The notes under the pieces are model-generated. The model worked only from the letters and a program-made list of their open reading frames with translations, was not told the origin of the DNA and made no database searches. Positions 34,161 to 42,354 of a DNA stretch of 47,274 nt are shown piece by piece; position 1 is the stretch's first letter; every line of letters starts with the position of its first letter. Source of the stretch: Mameliella sp. MMSF_3455 (GTDB taxonomy: Bacteria; Pseudomonadota; Alphaproteobacteria; Rhodobacterales; Rhodobacteraceae); contig NZ_JASHJL010000041.1 of the NCBI RefSeq assembly GCF_030733205.1, positions 1 through 47,274 of the forward strand, given 5' to 3'. Made by a program: the position numbers and the translations under genes.

Positions 34161-34730
34161 TCAGTAGACCGGCGGCGCGATCACCCAGATCGCCACCGCA
34201 GCCTCGTCAAAGGGGTTTTCCCAGCGGAACGGTTCACCACGGATGCGAAAGCTGTCGCCGGGATGGATCGTGAAACGCGCGCCCCCGATCGTCAGCACCA
34301 GCTTTCCGGACACCAGGTAACCCAGTTCCTGCGTGGGCCGGGTCACCGTCTCGCCGATCTCGGAACGCGGTTCGAAAGTGGAATGCACCATCTCGAAATC
34401 ATCGGTCAGGTCGGGTGAAAGCAGTTCCTCCACCAGCCCCGTCATGCGAGATCCGATCGGGCGGCGCGTGCCGTTCCGAACGATCCGGCCGGTCTCAGGC
34501 CCAGCCGCCGCCTCGTGCCGGGCCAGCGTGGACACAGAGACCTCCAACGCGCCGGCAAGATGGCGCAGGTCGGTGATCGAGGGGTCGGAAAGATCGCGTT
34601 CCACCTGGCTCAGCCAGCCGACGGAGCGGCCAAGCCGGTCGGCCAACTGCTGTAGGGTCAACCCACGCGTGCGCCGCAGCGCGCGCAGATCAGCGCCAAG
34701 CGACTTGGGCAGTGGAGAGGGATGCGACAT
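34161..34730 (-). CDS. XRE-family regulator with C-terminal cupin domain
   Basis: A 189-residue transcription factor: helix-turn-helix at about 12-66 (LRALRRTRGLTLQQLADRLG, then SVGWLSQVERDLSDPSI) and a cupin at about 115-185 (ELGYLVSGKLVLTIGG, FTIHPGDSFRI), the likely ligand sensor. It stands directly before the demethylation operon in the same direction, so it probably controls it together with itself. Two 27-base inverted repeats lie 10-75 bases upstream of its ATG. Start 34730 gives normal family length and is preceded by GGGAAACACG. Confidence 0.88.
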   Translation of the reverse strand: MSHPSPLPKSLGADLRALRRTRGLTLQQLADRLGRSVGWLSQVERDLSDPSITDLRHLAGALEVSVSTLARHEAAAGPETGRIVRNGTRRPIGSRMTGLVEELLSPDLTDDFEMVHSTFEPRSEIGETVTRPTQELGYLVSGKLVLTIGGARFTIHPGDSFRIRGEPFRWENPFDEAAVAIWVIAPPVY

Positions 34731-34739
34731 CGTGTTTCC

Positions 34740-34766
34740 CGTGAAAAAATGACCTCGAATTTCACG
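34740..34766 (-). promoter_or_regulatory. Operator-like inverted repeat 1 of the XRE gene
   Basis: Arms CGTGAAA (34740-34746) and TTTCACG (34760-34766) separated by 13 bases; total 27 bases. It begins 10 bases upstream of the regulator's ATG. An identical-size copy lies at 34779-34805. Confidence 0.7.
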
Positions 34767-34778
34767 ATGCCCGAGTCG

Positions 34779-34805
34779 CGTGAAATCTCAAAGCATTTTT
34801 TCACG
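34779..34805 (-). promoter_or_regulatory. Operator-like inverted repeat 2 of the XRE gene
   Basis: Same arms CGTGAAA (34779-34785) and TTTCACG (34799-34805) with the same 13-base spacing but different spacer sequence; the two copies start 39 bases apart. Conserved arms with a free spacer are what is expected of a dimer-binding site. Confidence 0.7.
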
Positions 34806-34892
34806 AGACTTAAAGTGCCTCGGGAAAGTGCGCGTCCGGAATGGTCCGTGGAATGCGCGCGAGCGGCGCCGGTCTCCCGGCACCTTTCCGGA

Positions 34893-36065
34893 TCAGATCC
34901 GTTCGATGGCGATGGCCGTGCCCTCGCCGCCACCGATGCAGATTGCCGCCACGCCGCGTTTCGCCCCACGCTTTTCCAGCGCGTTCAGCAGCGTGACGAT
35001 GATGCGCGCACCCGAAGCCCCGATGGGGTGGCCCAGCGCGCAGGCGCCTCCGTTCACGTTCACCACGTCGCGGGGCAGGCCCATTTCATGCATGAAGGCC
35101 ATCGGAACCACGGCGAAGGCCTCGTTTACCTCCCAGAGGTCGACATCGCCGGTCTTCCAGCCGATCCGTTCCAACAGCTTGCGCGCGGCCGGAACGGGAG
35201 CCGTCGGGAACAGAGAGGGTGCCTGGGCATGCGAGGCATGACCGAGGATTCTGGCCCGCGGCGTCACCCCGGCTGCCACCGCGGCATCCAGGGTCGACAG
35301 CACCAGCGCCGCCGCGCCGTCCGAAATCGAGGAGGAATTGGCCGGGGTCACCGTGCCGTCCTTGCGGAAAGCAGGTTTCAGCATCGGGATCTTTTCGGGC
35401 CGGGCCTTGCCGGGCTGTTCGTCACGGGTGATGATTTCCTCGCCATGCCGCATGTGCAGGGTGACGGGCGTGATCTCGTCGTCGAAGGCGCCAGAGCGTT
35501 CCGCATCCAGTGCGTTGGACAACGAGGCCAGCGCATACTGGTCCTGTGCCTCGCGGGTGAACTGGAAGGCCTCGGCGCAATCTTCGGCAAAGGTGCCCAT
35601 GAGGCGCCCTTTGTCATAGGCGTCTTCCAAACCGTCGAGGAACATGTGATCGACCACCTGTCCATGACCGATGCGGGCCCCGGCGCGCATCTTGGGCAGC
35701 ATGTAGGGCGCCTGCGTCATCGACTCCATCCCGCCGGCAACGATGGTTGCGGCATGGCCCAACGCAAGCCGATCCCAGGCCATCATCGCGGCCTTCATGC
35801 CGGACCCGCACATCTTGTTCAGCGTGGTGGCCGGCACCTCTTCGCCAAGACCGGCGGCAAATCCCGCCTGGCGCGCGGGCGCCTGCCCCTGACCCGCCGG
35901 CAGGACGCAGCCCATCAGCAGTTCGTCGACAGCAGGCCGCCCTGCCTGCGACAGCGCCGCGCGGATCGCCGCACCGCCCAGCGTGCTGGCCGCCTGTTCG
36001 GCGAAAACCCCCTGAAAGCCGCCCATCGGCGTCCGCGACGCCCCGGTGATCACGACAGTTTCCAT
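34893..36065 (-). CDS. Acetyl-CoA C-acyltransferase (thiolase)
   Basis: A 390-residue thiolase joining or splitting acyl-CoA and acetyl-CoA. Nucleophile Cys is in NKMCGSGMKA; the second site shows NVNGGACALGHPIGASGARI; NEAFA is also present. Length and motif spelling are those of acetyl-CoA acetyltransferase-type enzymes of beta-oxidation or ketone-body and PHB pathways; which is not decided. ATG 36065 follows AAAGGGAGG. It is divergent from the STAS gene and ends 162 bases before the XRE gene. Confidence 0.92.
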   Translation of the reverse strand: METVVITGASRTPMGGFQGVFAEQAASTLGGAAIRAALSQAGRPAVDELLMGCVLPAGQGQAPARQAGFAAGLGEEVPATTLNKMCGSGMKAAMMAWDRLALGHAATIVAGGMESMTQAPYMLPKMRAGARIGHGQVVDHMFLDGLEDAYDKGRLMGTFAEDCAEAFQFTREAQDQYALASLSNALDAERSGAFDDEITPVTLHMRHGEEIITRDEQPGKARPEKIPMLKPAFRKDGTVTPANSSSISDGAAALVLSTLDAAVAAGVTPRARILGHASHAQAPSLFPTAPVPAARKLLERIGWKTGDVDLWEVNEAFAVVPMAFMHEMGLPRDVVNVNGGACALGHPIGASGARIIVTLLNALEKRGAKRGVAAICIGGGEGTAIAIERI

Positions 36066-36153
36066 GCGAATGCCTCCCTTTCCCCTGATGTGCATACAGA
36101 AAGGTAAGGATTGCCGTCTAGGGTCCTCCCGATCCATGACTTTGGGGTACCGC

Positions 36154-36483
36154 ATGAGACTTACCACAGATCACCGCGACTGCGTGGACATCATCACGGT
36201 CGACGCAGCCCGAATCGATGCCGCCGTGGCGATCCAGTTCAAGGACCGCATGCGCGAGATCCTGGGAACCGAAAAACCGCGCTATGTACTGGACCTGAGC
36301 CAGGTCGATTTCATCGATTCCAGCGGCCTCGGCGCAATAGTCGCGGCGATGAAACTGATGCCCAAAGGCGGCAAGCTGGAACTGGCCGGTTTGCGTCCCG
36401 CAGTGGACAAGGTGTTCCGCATGACCCGGATGGATTCGATCTTTGCCATCCATCCTTCCGCCGACTCCGCCGCAGGCGCTTGA
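36154..36483 (+). CDS. STAS-domain anti-anti-sigma factor
   Basis: A 109-residue single STAS domain like RsbV/SpoIIAA. The phosphorylatable serine is Ser56 or Ser57 in VDFIDSSGLGAIVAA. In the partner switch the unphosphorylated form binds the anti-sigma kinase encoded just downstream and frees its target. ATG 36154 has GGGG six bases upstream; an in-frame ATG at 36136 adds six residues and cannot be excluded. No sigma factor or phosphatase gene is visible nearby. Confidence 0.85.
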   Translation: MRLTTDHRDCVDIITVDAARIDAAVAIQFKDRMREILGTEKPRYVLDLSQVDFIDSSGLGAIVAAMKLMPKGGKLELAGLRPAVDKVFRMTRMDSIFAIHPSADSAAGA

Positions 36484-36505
36484 TCCCGGGCCGGAGCGAC
36501 AGACC

Positions 36506-36955
36506 ATGCAGGCGGAGCGGCTCGAGGACGGCGCATTCCTGGTTTGCTGCCGAATGGACAGCACGGCAGAGGATGTGCGCGTGACCCTGACAGGCATAAA
36601 CGCGCTGTTGCAGGGCCAGGAGATGGCCCCGCCGCCGGACAGTAACTGGGAACTGGTGGTCGCCGAAGTCCTCAACAACATCGTCGAACATGCCTACGAG
36701 GATCGGGCCGGGGGTGACATCCTGCTGCGGCTGGTGTTCGCACCCGACAGGTTGTCGGTCGAATCTACCGATTTCGGCCTGCCCATGCCCAGCGGCACGC
36801 CGCCATCGGGCGCGCCGGCTGATCTGGACGTCCCGGTCGCGGATCTGCCGGAAGGCGGCTTTGGGTGGCTCCTGATCCGCTCACTGTCCGAGAACCTGGA
36901 TTACCGCCACGACGGGGATAGCAACCGGCTCCGCCTGTCCATACCGCTGCGCTGA
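36506..36955 (+). CDS. Anti-sigma factor-type serine kinase (HATPase, RsbW-like)
   Basis: A 149-residue GHKL ATPase without a histidine kinase part. The N box is EVLNNIVEHAY (Asn57/58, Glu61, His62), then STDFGLPMP and a G-box-like EGGFGWLLIRSL. It would phosphorylate the STAS partner and hold an effector inactive. ATG 36506 lies 22 bases after the STAS stop with GGAG upstream; a longer reading from 36443 overlapping the STAS gene is possible. The following 218 bases to the next gene show no feature I can name. Confidence 0.85.
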   Translation: MQAERLEDGAFLVCCRMDSTAEDVRVTLTGINALLQGQEMAPPPDSNWELVVAEVLNNIVEHAYEDRAGGDILLRLVFAPDRLSVESTDFGLPMPSGTPPSGAPADLDVPVADLPEGGFGWLLIRSLSENLDYRHDGDSNRLRLSIPLR

Positions 36956-37173
36956 ACCGCCCTGCGGCCCAATTGTCGCCGAATTGCCCAGCGCGTGCCC
37001 AAATACGGCCCGGATTCGCAACCATCCTGTTCCAGTAAGCTGCACAAGGCTTCCCTCGGCGTCGCGCGTTTTCAGCCCCCACCCAGTGCGCGGCGCCGAG
37101 GTTCAGTCCTCCCGATTGACGCCGCAAGACGCCACCGTATGCTCTGCCCGGCAACAAGGGAGCAGAGAGGCAC

Positions 37174-38751
37174 ATGCGCGATTTCCACAGACCCGGACGA
37201 TCCCCCGTGCTGGCCCTGAACGGGCTCTGCGCGACGTCGCACCCGCTGGCCGCACAGGCTGCGGTCGACATCCTTCAGCGTGGCGGCAACGCGATGGATG
37301 CGGCCATCGCCGGCGCGGTCCTGCTGGGCGTCGCGGAACCGGCGATGACCGGGCTGGGCGGCGACTGTTTCGCGCTGGTCTCACCCGCAGGCGGGGACGA
37401 GGTGATCGCGGTCAACGGATCCGGCCGCGCGCCTGCGGCGGCAAATGCCACAGCCCTGCGCGCCGAGGGGCACCAGGCGGTGCCCGTGGCCAGCGCCCAC
37501 GCCGTCACGATCCCGGGCGCGGTCGATGCCTTCTGCACCATGTCCGACCGCTGGGGTCGCCTGGGCCTGGCGGACAGCCTGGCGCCCGCGATCCGGGCAA
37601 TGGACGACGGTGTGCCGGTAGCTCCGCGCGTCGCATTCGACTGGGACGAGGCAAACGACCGGCTGCAGGGCGCGGGCCGGACGCACTACCTTGATGGCGG
37701 CGCGGTGCCCGTGACCGGCGACATCTTTCGCCTGCCCGGCAATGCCGAGGTGCTGCGCCGAATCGCGACACAGGGGCGCGACGGCTTCTACGCCGGAGAG
37801 GTGGCCGAGGACATGTGCGCCGCGCTGAACGCCGCCGGTGGTGTTCATACCCTGGACGATTTCGCGGCAACCGCCTGCACAATCGGTGACCCGATTTCGG
37901 GGACGTACAAGGGCCGAGAACTCCTGGAACACCCGCCGAATGGCCAGGGCGTGACCGCACATCTGCTGCTGAACATCCTGTCGCATTTCGACCTGGCCTC
38001 GATGGACCCGTTCGGCGCCCAGCGCATCCACATCGAAGCCGAGGCCGCCAAACTGGCCTATGATGCGCGCAACCGTTTCCTGGCCGATGCAGACCACATG
38101 ACGCGTCTGGACCACCTGCAAAGCCCGGAAACGGCAGCCAGGCTGGCAGAATTGATCGAACCCGGGCGGGCGATGGCCTCGGCCACGACCCTGTCCGAAG
38201 AGGTGCACCGCGAGACGATCTACATCACCGTGGTCGACCGCGACCGCATGGCCGTGTCGCTGATCTACTCGATCTTCAACAGCTTCGGCTCCGGGATCGC
38301 CTCGGAGAAATACGGCATCCTGTTCCAGAACCGCGGCGCGGGCTTTACCCTGGCCGAGGGGCACCCGAACGAAATGGCAGGCGGCAAGCGGCCGATGCAC
38401 ACGATCATCCCCGGGATGCTGGTCGAGGAGGGGCGCGTGGCCATGCCCTTTGGCGTCATGGGCGGACAGTACCAACCCAATGGCCATGCGCGCGTGCTGA
38501 CCAACATGATCGATTTCGGCATGGACCCGCAGGCCGCCCTGGACGCCCCCCGCAGCTTTGCCGAGGGCAACAAGCTGCAGCTAGAACGGGGCCACGACGA
38601 AGCGGTCTTTGCCAAGCTGGCCGAGATGGGACACGACATCGAAGTGCCCAGCGCCCCGATCGGCGGTGCGCAGGCGATCCGCATCCATCAGAACGGGGTG
38701 CTGCAAGGAGCATCCGACCCGCGCAAGGACGGTTGCGCGATCGGCTATTGA
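37174..38751 (+). CDS. Gamma-glutamyltransferase family protein, cytoplasmic type
   Basis: A 525-residue Ntn-hydrolase of the GGT family. The segment RETIYITVVDRD aligns with the self-cleavage site of GGT, placing the nucleophile at Thr348; upstream GGNAMDAAIA and GLGGDCFAL are typical of the large subunit, and later NRGAGF, GGKRPMHTIIPG and GGQYQP of the small one. No signal peptide is present, so unlike E. coli GGT it should stay in the cytoplasm, like the YwrD-like branch. It may act on glutathione or another gamma-glutamyl compound. It converges on gshA. ATG 37174 with GGAGCAGAGAGG upstream. Confidence 0.88.
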   Translation: MRDFHRPGRSPVLALNGLCATSHPLAAQAAVDILQRGGNAMDAAIAGAVLLGVAEPAMTGLGGDCFALVSPAGGDEVIAVNGSGRAPAAANATALRAEGHQAVPVASAHAVTIPGAVDAFCTMSDRWGRLGLADSLAPAIRAMDDGVPVAPRVAFDWDEANDRLQGAGRTHYLDGGAVPVTGDIFRLPGNAEVLRRIATQGRDGFYAGEVAEDMCAALNAAGGVHTLDDFAATACTIGDPISGTYKGRELLEHPPNGQGVTAHLLLNILSHFDLASMDPFGAQRIHIEAEAAKLAYDARNRFLADADHMTRLDHLQSPETAARLAELIEPGRAMASATTLSEEVHRETIYITVVDRDRMAVSLIYSIFNSFGSGIASEKYGILFQNRGAGFTLAEGHPNEMAGGKRPMHTIIPGMLVEEGRVAMPFGVMGGQYQPNGHARVLTNMIDFGMDPQAALDAPRSFAEGNKLQLERGHDEAVFAKLAEMGHDIEVPSAPIGGAQAIRIHQNGVLQGASDPRKDGCAIGY

Positions 38752-38758
38752 CGATATC

Positions 38759-38793
38759 GCACGGGACCCGGGATCAAGTCCGGGGTCCCGTGC
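38759..38793. repeat. Palindromic element between convergent genes
   Basis: GCACGGGACC pairs with GGTCCCGTGC, with an inner CGG / CCG around GATCAAGT and one bulged base. There is no T tract on either side. It lies between the convergent GGT and gshA genes and resembles the GGATCAAGTCCGGG-type palindromic repeats common in alphaproteobacterial intergenic regions. It may serve as a two-way terminator. Confidence 0.5.
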
Positions 38794-38813
38794 CGCCTAG
38801 GCCATCAAACGGC

Positions 38814-40184
38814 TCAATAGGAGTATTCTGCGTATATGCGGCTGAGATCGCCGTTCCAGTCGCCATTGTACCGCGCCAGAAGTTCGTCGGACGGCACGCT
38901 GCCCGACTCGACGCTGTCCTTGAGCGCATTCAGGAAATGCGTTTCGTTCGGGACAAGACCGCCGGCACCGGGGCGCGCCCGCGCCACAAGGCCTGCCTCG
39001 GCGATGTTCAAAACCTCGCGCGCGAGGTCATGCATCCTGATATCGCCGACCTGGGCCTGCAACCCATCGCGGGTCGCCGCCAGCCGTAACGCCTCGCGCG
39101 TTTCCGCGTCCCAGCCCTTGGCGAGGTCCCAGGCCGCATCCAGCGCGGTCTGGTCATACATCAACCCGACCCAGAAGGCGGGCAGCGCGCAAAGCCGCCG
39201 CCACGGGCCGCCATCGGCGCCGCGCATCTCTATGTACTTCTTCATCCGCGCGTCCGGGAAGGCGGTGGTCAGGTGGTCGGCCCAATCGGACAGCGTCGGC
39301 ACCTCGCCCGGCAAAGCCGGCAGCTTGCCCTCGAGGAAGTCGCGGAAGGACATGCCCAGCGCATCGACATAGACGCCGTCGCGATAGACGAAATACATCG
39401 GCACGTCCAAAGCGTATTCCACCCAGCGTTCGAACCCGAAGCCCTCATCGAAGACGAACGGCAACATACCGGTGCGGGAATCGTCCAGCGTCTCCCAGAT
39501 CTGCATCCGCTTGGATTTCACGCCCACCGGCTTGCCCTCGAAGAAGGGCGAATTGGCGAAAAGCGCGGTGGCCACGGGTGACAGCGCCAGCGCCACGCGC
39601 ATTTTTTGCACCATGTCCGCCTCTGACGCGAAGTCGAGGTTCACCTGCACGGTGCAGGTCCGGCGCATCATCTGTTTGCCGGTGGTGCCCACCTTGTCCA
39701 TGTAGGCATCCATGAGCTTGTAGCGGCCCTTGGGCATGAGCGGCATTTCCTCATGCGTCCAGATCGGGGCGGCACCCAACCCGATGAAGCCCACGCCGAT
39801 CTCGTCGGCGATGTCCTTGACCTGGGCCAGGTGCTCGTTCACCTCGTCACAGGTCTGGTGGATGGTCTCCAGAGGCGCGCCCGAGAGTTCCAGCGCCCCG
39901 CCCGGTTCGAGGCTGACGTTCGCGCCGTCCTTGGTCAGGCCGATGATATGGCCGCCTTCGGACACCGGATCCCAGCCGTGGCGGTCGCGCAGCCCTTCCA
40001 GCACCGCGCGGATCGAACGCTCGCCGTCATAGGGCAAGGGTTTGAGCGTGTCCTTGCAATAGCCGAACTTTTCATGCTCGGTGCCGATGCGCCATTGGTC
40101 CTTTGGCTTGCAGCCCGAGGCCAGATACTCTGCCAATTGTGCATGAGACGTGATCGGCCCGCCGCCGGATTGGGGAATGGACAT
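38814..40184 (-). CDS. gshA: Glutamate-cysteine ligase, class 3 (plant/alphaproteobacterial type)
   Basis: First enzyme of glutathione synthesis, ATP-dependent joining of glutamate and cysteine. The 456-residue length and motifs (IGTEHEKFGY, SLEPGGALELSGAP, RTCTVQVNLDF, YIEMRGADGGPWRRL) are those of the alphaproteobacterial/plant class, not of E. coli GshA. ATG 40184 follows GGGAG. It follows the rsmE - GNAT - membrane protein chain after a 63-base gap, the cluster being familiar in Rhodobacteraceae, and may be partly read from it. Confidence 0.95.
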   Translation of the reverse strand: MSIPQSGGGPITSHAQLAEYLASGCKPKDQWRIGTEHEKFGYCKDTLKPLPYDGERSIRAVLEGLRDRHGWDPVSEGGHIIGLTKDGANVSLEPGGALELSGAPLETIHQTCDEVNEHLAQVKDIADEIGVGFIGLGAAPIWTHEEMPLMPKGRYKLMDAYMDKVGTTGKQMMRRTCTVQVNLDFASEADMVQKMRVALALSPVATALFANSPFFEGKPVGVKSKRMQIWETLDDSRTGMLPFVFDEGFGFERWVEYALDVPMYFVYRDGVYVDALGMSFRDFLEGKLPALPGEVPTLSDWADHLTTAFPDARMKKYIEMRGADGGPWRRLCALPAFWVGLMYDQTALDAAWDLAKGWDAETREALRLAATRDGLQAQVGDIRMHDLAREVLNIAEAGLVARARPGAGGLVPNETHFLNALKDSVESGSVPSDELLARYNGDWNGDLSRIYAEYSY

Positions 40185-40247
40185 GTGGGGGCTCCCGGTC
40201 TGCTCGCGGTTCTGAACTTATCCTGTTGTCGCCAATCGGCCAGAGTG

Positions 40248-40772
40248 TCAATGCAGCCTTCTGGCGGCATCGCGCACAGAAGACGCGCGCCAGATGACAA
40301 CCTGGTGTGCCGCGCCCTCTTGCATCTGGCGCAACATGTGCTCTGTCCGGATGCCCGGAAGGGTGGCGAAGGCATCGAAAAGCTGGTCGGCGCCCTTGGC
40401 GGTCAGCGGAATTTCAAGACGCGGCTGGCCCGGCGCCATCAGCAGCCAGACCGGCGGTTCCGAGGTCGGGTCGAGACTGAGCGCCTCGAGCGCGTCGAGA
40501 TCGACGATCCCGCCCGAGAGCGGACCGAAATAGCTGACGCGACGTTCGACCACCTGCACCACGCCGGGACCGCCACCGCCCCGGCGAAAACGCCCGCGCT
40601 GCACGCCGGTCACGGTCAGCGCGACCCCGATCAGCAGGACAAGATAGCCGATCCAGTGCAACAGCCCGCCGCCGGTGAAAAAGCCCCAATAGGCGCCCAG
40701 TGCCATGACGGCGAGGCCGATCAGCGCCTCTTGCCACTGGCGGATGGCGTTCATCGCCTCCGGGCGGATCAT
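40248..40772 (-). CDS. Small membrane protein of unknown function
   Basis: A 174-residue protein with two membrane helices near the N-terminus (ALIGLAVMALGAYWGFF and LLHWIGYLVLLIGVALTVTGV), a basic Gly-rich turn (RGRFRRGGGG) and a soluble C-terminal ~110 residues (VVERRVSYFGPLSGGIVDLD, LLMAPGQPRLEIPL) probably in the cytoplasm. I cannot name a family. Its ATG at 40772 overlaps the stop of the GNAT gene as ATGA, so the two are translationally coupled. Confidence 0.75.
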   Translation of the reverse strand: MIRPEAMNAIRQWQEALIGLAVMALGAYWGFFTGGGLLHWIGYLVLLIGVALTVTGVQRGRFRRGGGGPGVVQVVERRVSYFGPLSGGIVDLDALEALSLDPTSEPPVWLLMAPGQPRLEIPLTAKGADQLFDAFATLPGIRTEHMLRQMQEGAAHQVVIWRASSVRDAARRLH

Positions 40773-41620
40773 CGGGACTCTCCCAGCAGGGCGGCCTGTT
40801 CCAGCATGGCGATGCGATAACCGCCGACACGGGCAAAGCCGATGCGCTCATAGGTCTTCGCCGCCTCCGGCGATGCGGCAAACAAAATGGCGGTTGTGGC
40901 GCCCTGCCCCGCCATTTCGGCCAGCAACGCCCGCACCACCTGCCCGCCAAGCCCCTGGCCGCGCAGGTCCGTAGGCACGAAGACACCGCCGACCTGTACC
41001 GTCTGCCCGGCCTTGGCGTTGATCGCCGCCATTGCCACGGGAGTGCCGTCGCGCTCCAAAATACGGATACGAGGGGCGCCCACGGCCAGTTCGGCACGGC
41101 GTGCGGCGGCCGCGTGCAGGTTACCCGGCGGGGCTGTCTGCGTTTCCGTCATGTACCTTGCGAACCAGTCGGTCAGCACCGGCACATCCGCCTTGGCAGG
41201 CGGACGGATCGCGCTGCCAGAGCTCAGCCCGCGAATGTCCATGCGGTAAAGGGGTTCGACCCTGTTCAACCGCCACGCCTCTGGTGCGACGGGCAGCGCA
41301 TCGACGATCACCTGTACCTGGTCCGCCTCGCCGGTCATGCCCTGCAGCGTGTACCCCTTCAGGAGGTGAGCATAGGTCTGCGCCTCTGTCGCGGTCAGGT
41401 CGGGCAACTGGCACATCAGGAAGCCGGCATTGGTACACCCGAAGACCCCGGTGATGCCATCTCCGGTCTCACGCAGGAAAAACGCGGTGCCATGCGGATG
41501 TGCGGTGTCCTCGGTGCCGTGCGCCTCGAGATTGCCCAGAAGGAACATCGACGTCTCGACATGCGCTTCGAGAAAGGCCGCCATCGGGACAGTGTCGGCG
41601 GGCGTGGCCTTGCGGATCAT
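40769..41620 (-). CDS. GNAT family N-acetyltransferase
   Basis: A 283-residue protein whose C-terminal part holds an acetyl-CoA-binding GNAT motif (VGGVFVPTDLRGQGLGGQVVRALL, then YERIGFARVGGYRIAML); the N-terminal part (about 1-130) is a second, weaker GNAT-like half. Substrate unknown. The ATG at 41620 overlaps the rsmE stop (ATGA). The frame stays open far upstream through rsmE, but that is a reading-frame shadow, not a fusion. Confidence 0.85.
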   Translation of the reverse strand: MIRKATPADTVPMAAFLEAHVETSMFLLGNLEAHGTEDTAHPHGTAFFLRETGDGITGVFGCTNAGFLMCQLPDLTATEAQTYAHLLKGYTLQGMTGEADQVQVIVDALPVAPEAWRLNRVEPLYRMDIRGLSSGSAIRPPAKADVPVLTDWFARYMTETQTAPPGNLHAAAARRAELAVGAPRIRILERDGTPVAMAAINAKAGQTVQVGGVFVPTDLRGQGLGGQVVRALLAEMAGQGATTAILFAASPEAAKTYERIGFARVGGYRIAMLEQAALLGESR

Positions 41621-42342
41621 CGCCAGTCTCCCAGGGTGGTCTGCCAGAGGGTCAACGCCGCCACGGCGGCGGTGTCCGCACGCAGGATCCGCGGGCCGAG
41701 CGCCACTGCATGCGCAAAGGGCAGCGCGTGCAATCGGGCACGTTCGGCATCGGAGAACCCGCCCTCGGGACCGATGAGTATCGCCCATGAGGCACCGGTG
41801 CCCGGTAAGCGCGCATGTGCCCCGGCCTGCGCCTCGTCGCAGAACATCAGCTGTCGGTCCTCGGGCCAGTCGGCCAGAAGCCGGTCCAGCCGGTGCAGTT
41901 CGGTCACTTGCGGAACGAAGGTGGCGCCGCACTGCTCGGCCGCCTCGGTGGCATGTGCCTGCAGCCGGTCCTGCCGGATGCGTTCGGAATTCGTGAATTC
42001 CGTCTGGACAGGCACGATGCGGCGCGCGCCCATCTCGACCGATTTCTCGACGATGAAATCTGTGCGCGCCTTCTTGATCGGCGCGAACATCAGCCAGAGA
42101 TCGGGCGGCATCGACTGCGGCCCAGTCCGGGCGCGACAGACCAGCGTGCCGCCACGCTTGCCGGCCTCGACGACCTCGGCGCGGTATTCGCCGTCCTGCC
42201 CGTTGAACAGGGCCACCTGCGCACCGGTCGTCAGCCGCATAACGCCAAATAGATAATGCGCCTGCTCCCGCGACAGGGTCACCTGTTGTTCCTCGGCCAA
42301 AGGGTGCTCTACAAAGAGCCGGATTTTCGGTGTCACCGTCAT
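41617..42342 (-). CDS. rsmE: 16S rRNA m3U1498 methyltransferase
   Basis: A 241-residue SPOUT-class enzyme methylating U1498 of 16S rRNA with S-adenosylmethionine. Signatures: IRLFVEHPL at the start, HYLFGVMRL, KKARTDFIVEKSVEMGARRIVPV, and the SAM knot LIGPEGGFSDAE with LGPRILRADTAA. Normal family length. The start is uncertain: ATG 42342 or the ATG at 42354, which abuts the ubiA start. Neither has a ribosome site on this strand, so a leaderless or coupled start is possible. Confidence 0.93.
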   Translation of the reverse strand: MTVTPKIRLFVEHPLAEEQQVTLSREQAHYLFGVMRLTTGAQVALFNGQDGEYRAEVVEAGKRGGTLVCRARTGPQSMPPDLWLMFAPIKKARTDFIVEKSVEMGARRIVPVQTEFTNSERIRQDRLQAHATEAAEQCGATFVPQVTELHRLDRLLADWPEDRQLMFCDEAQAGAHARLPGTGASWAILIGPEGGFSDAERARLHALPFAHAVALGPRILRADTAAVAALTLWQTTLGDWR

Positions 42343-42354
42343 GGAGGGGACCAT

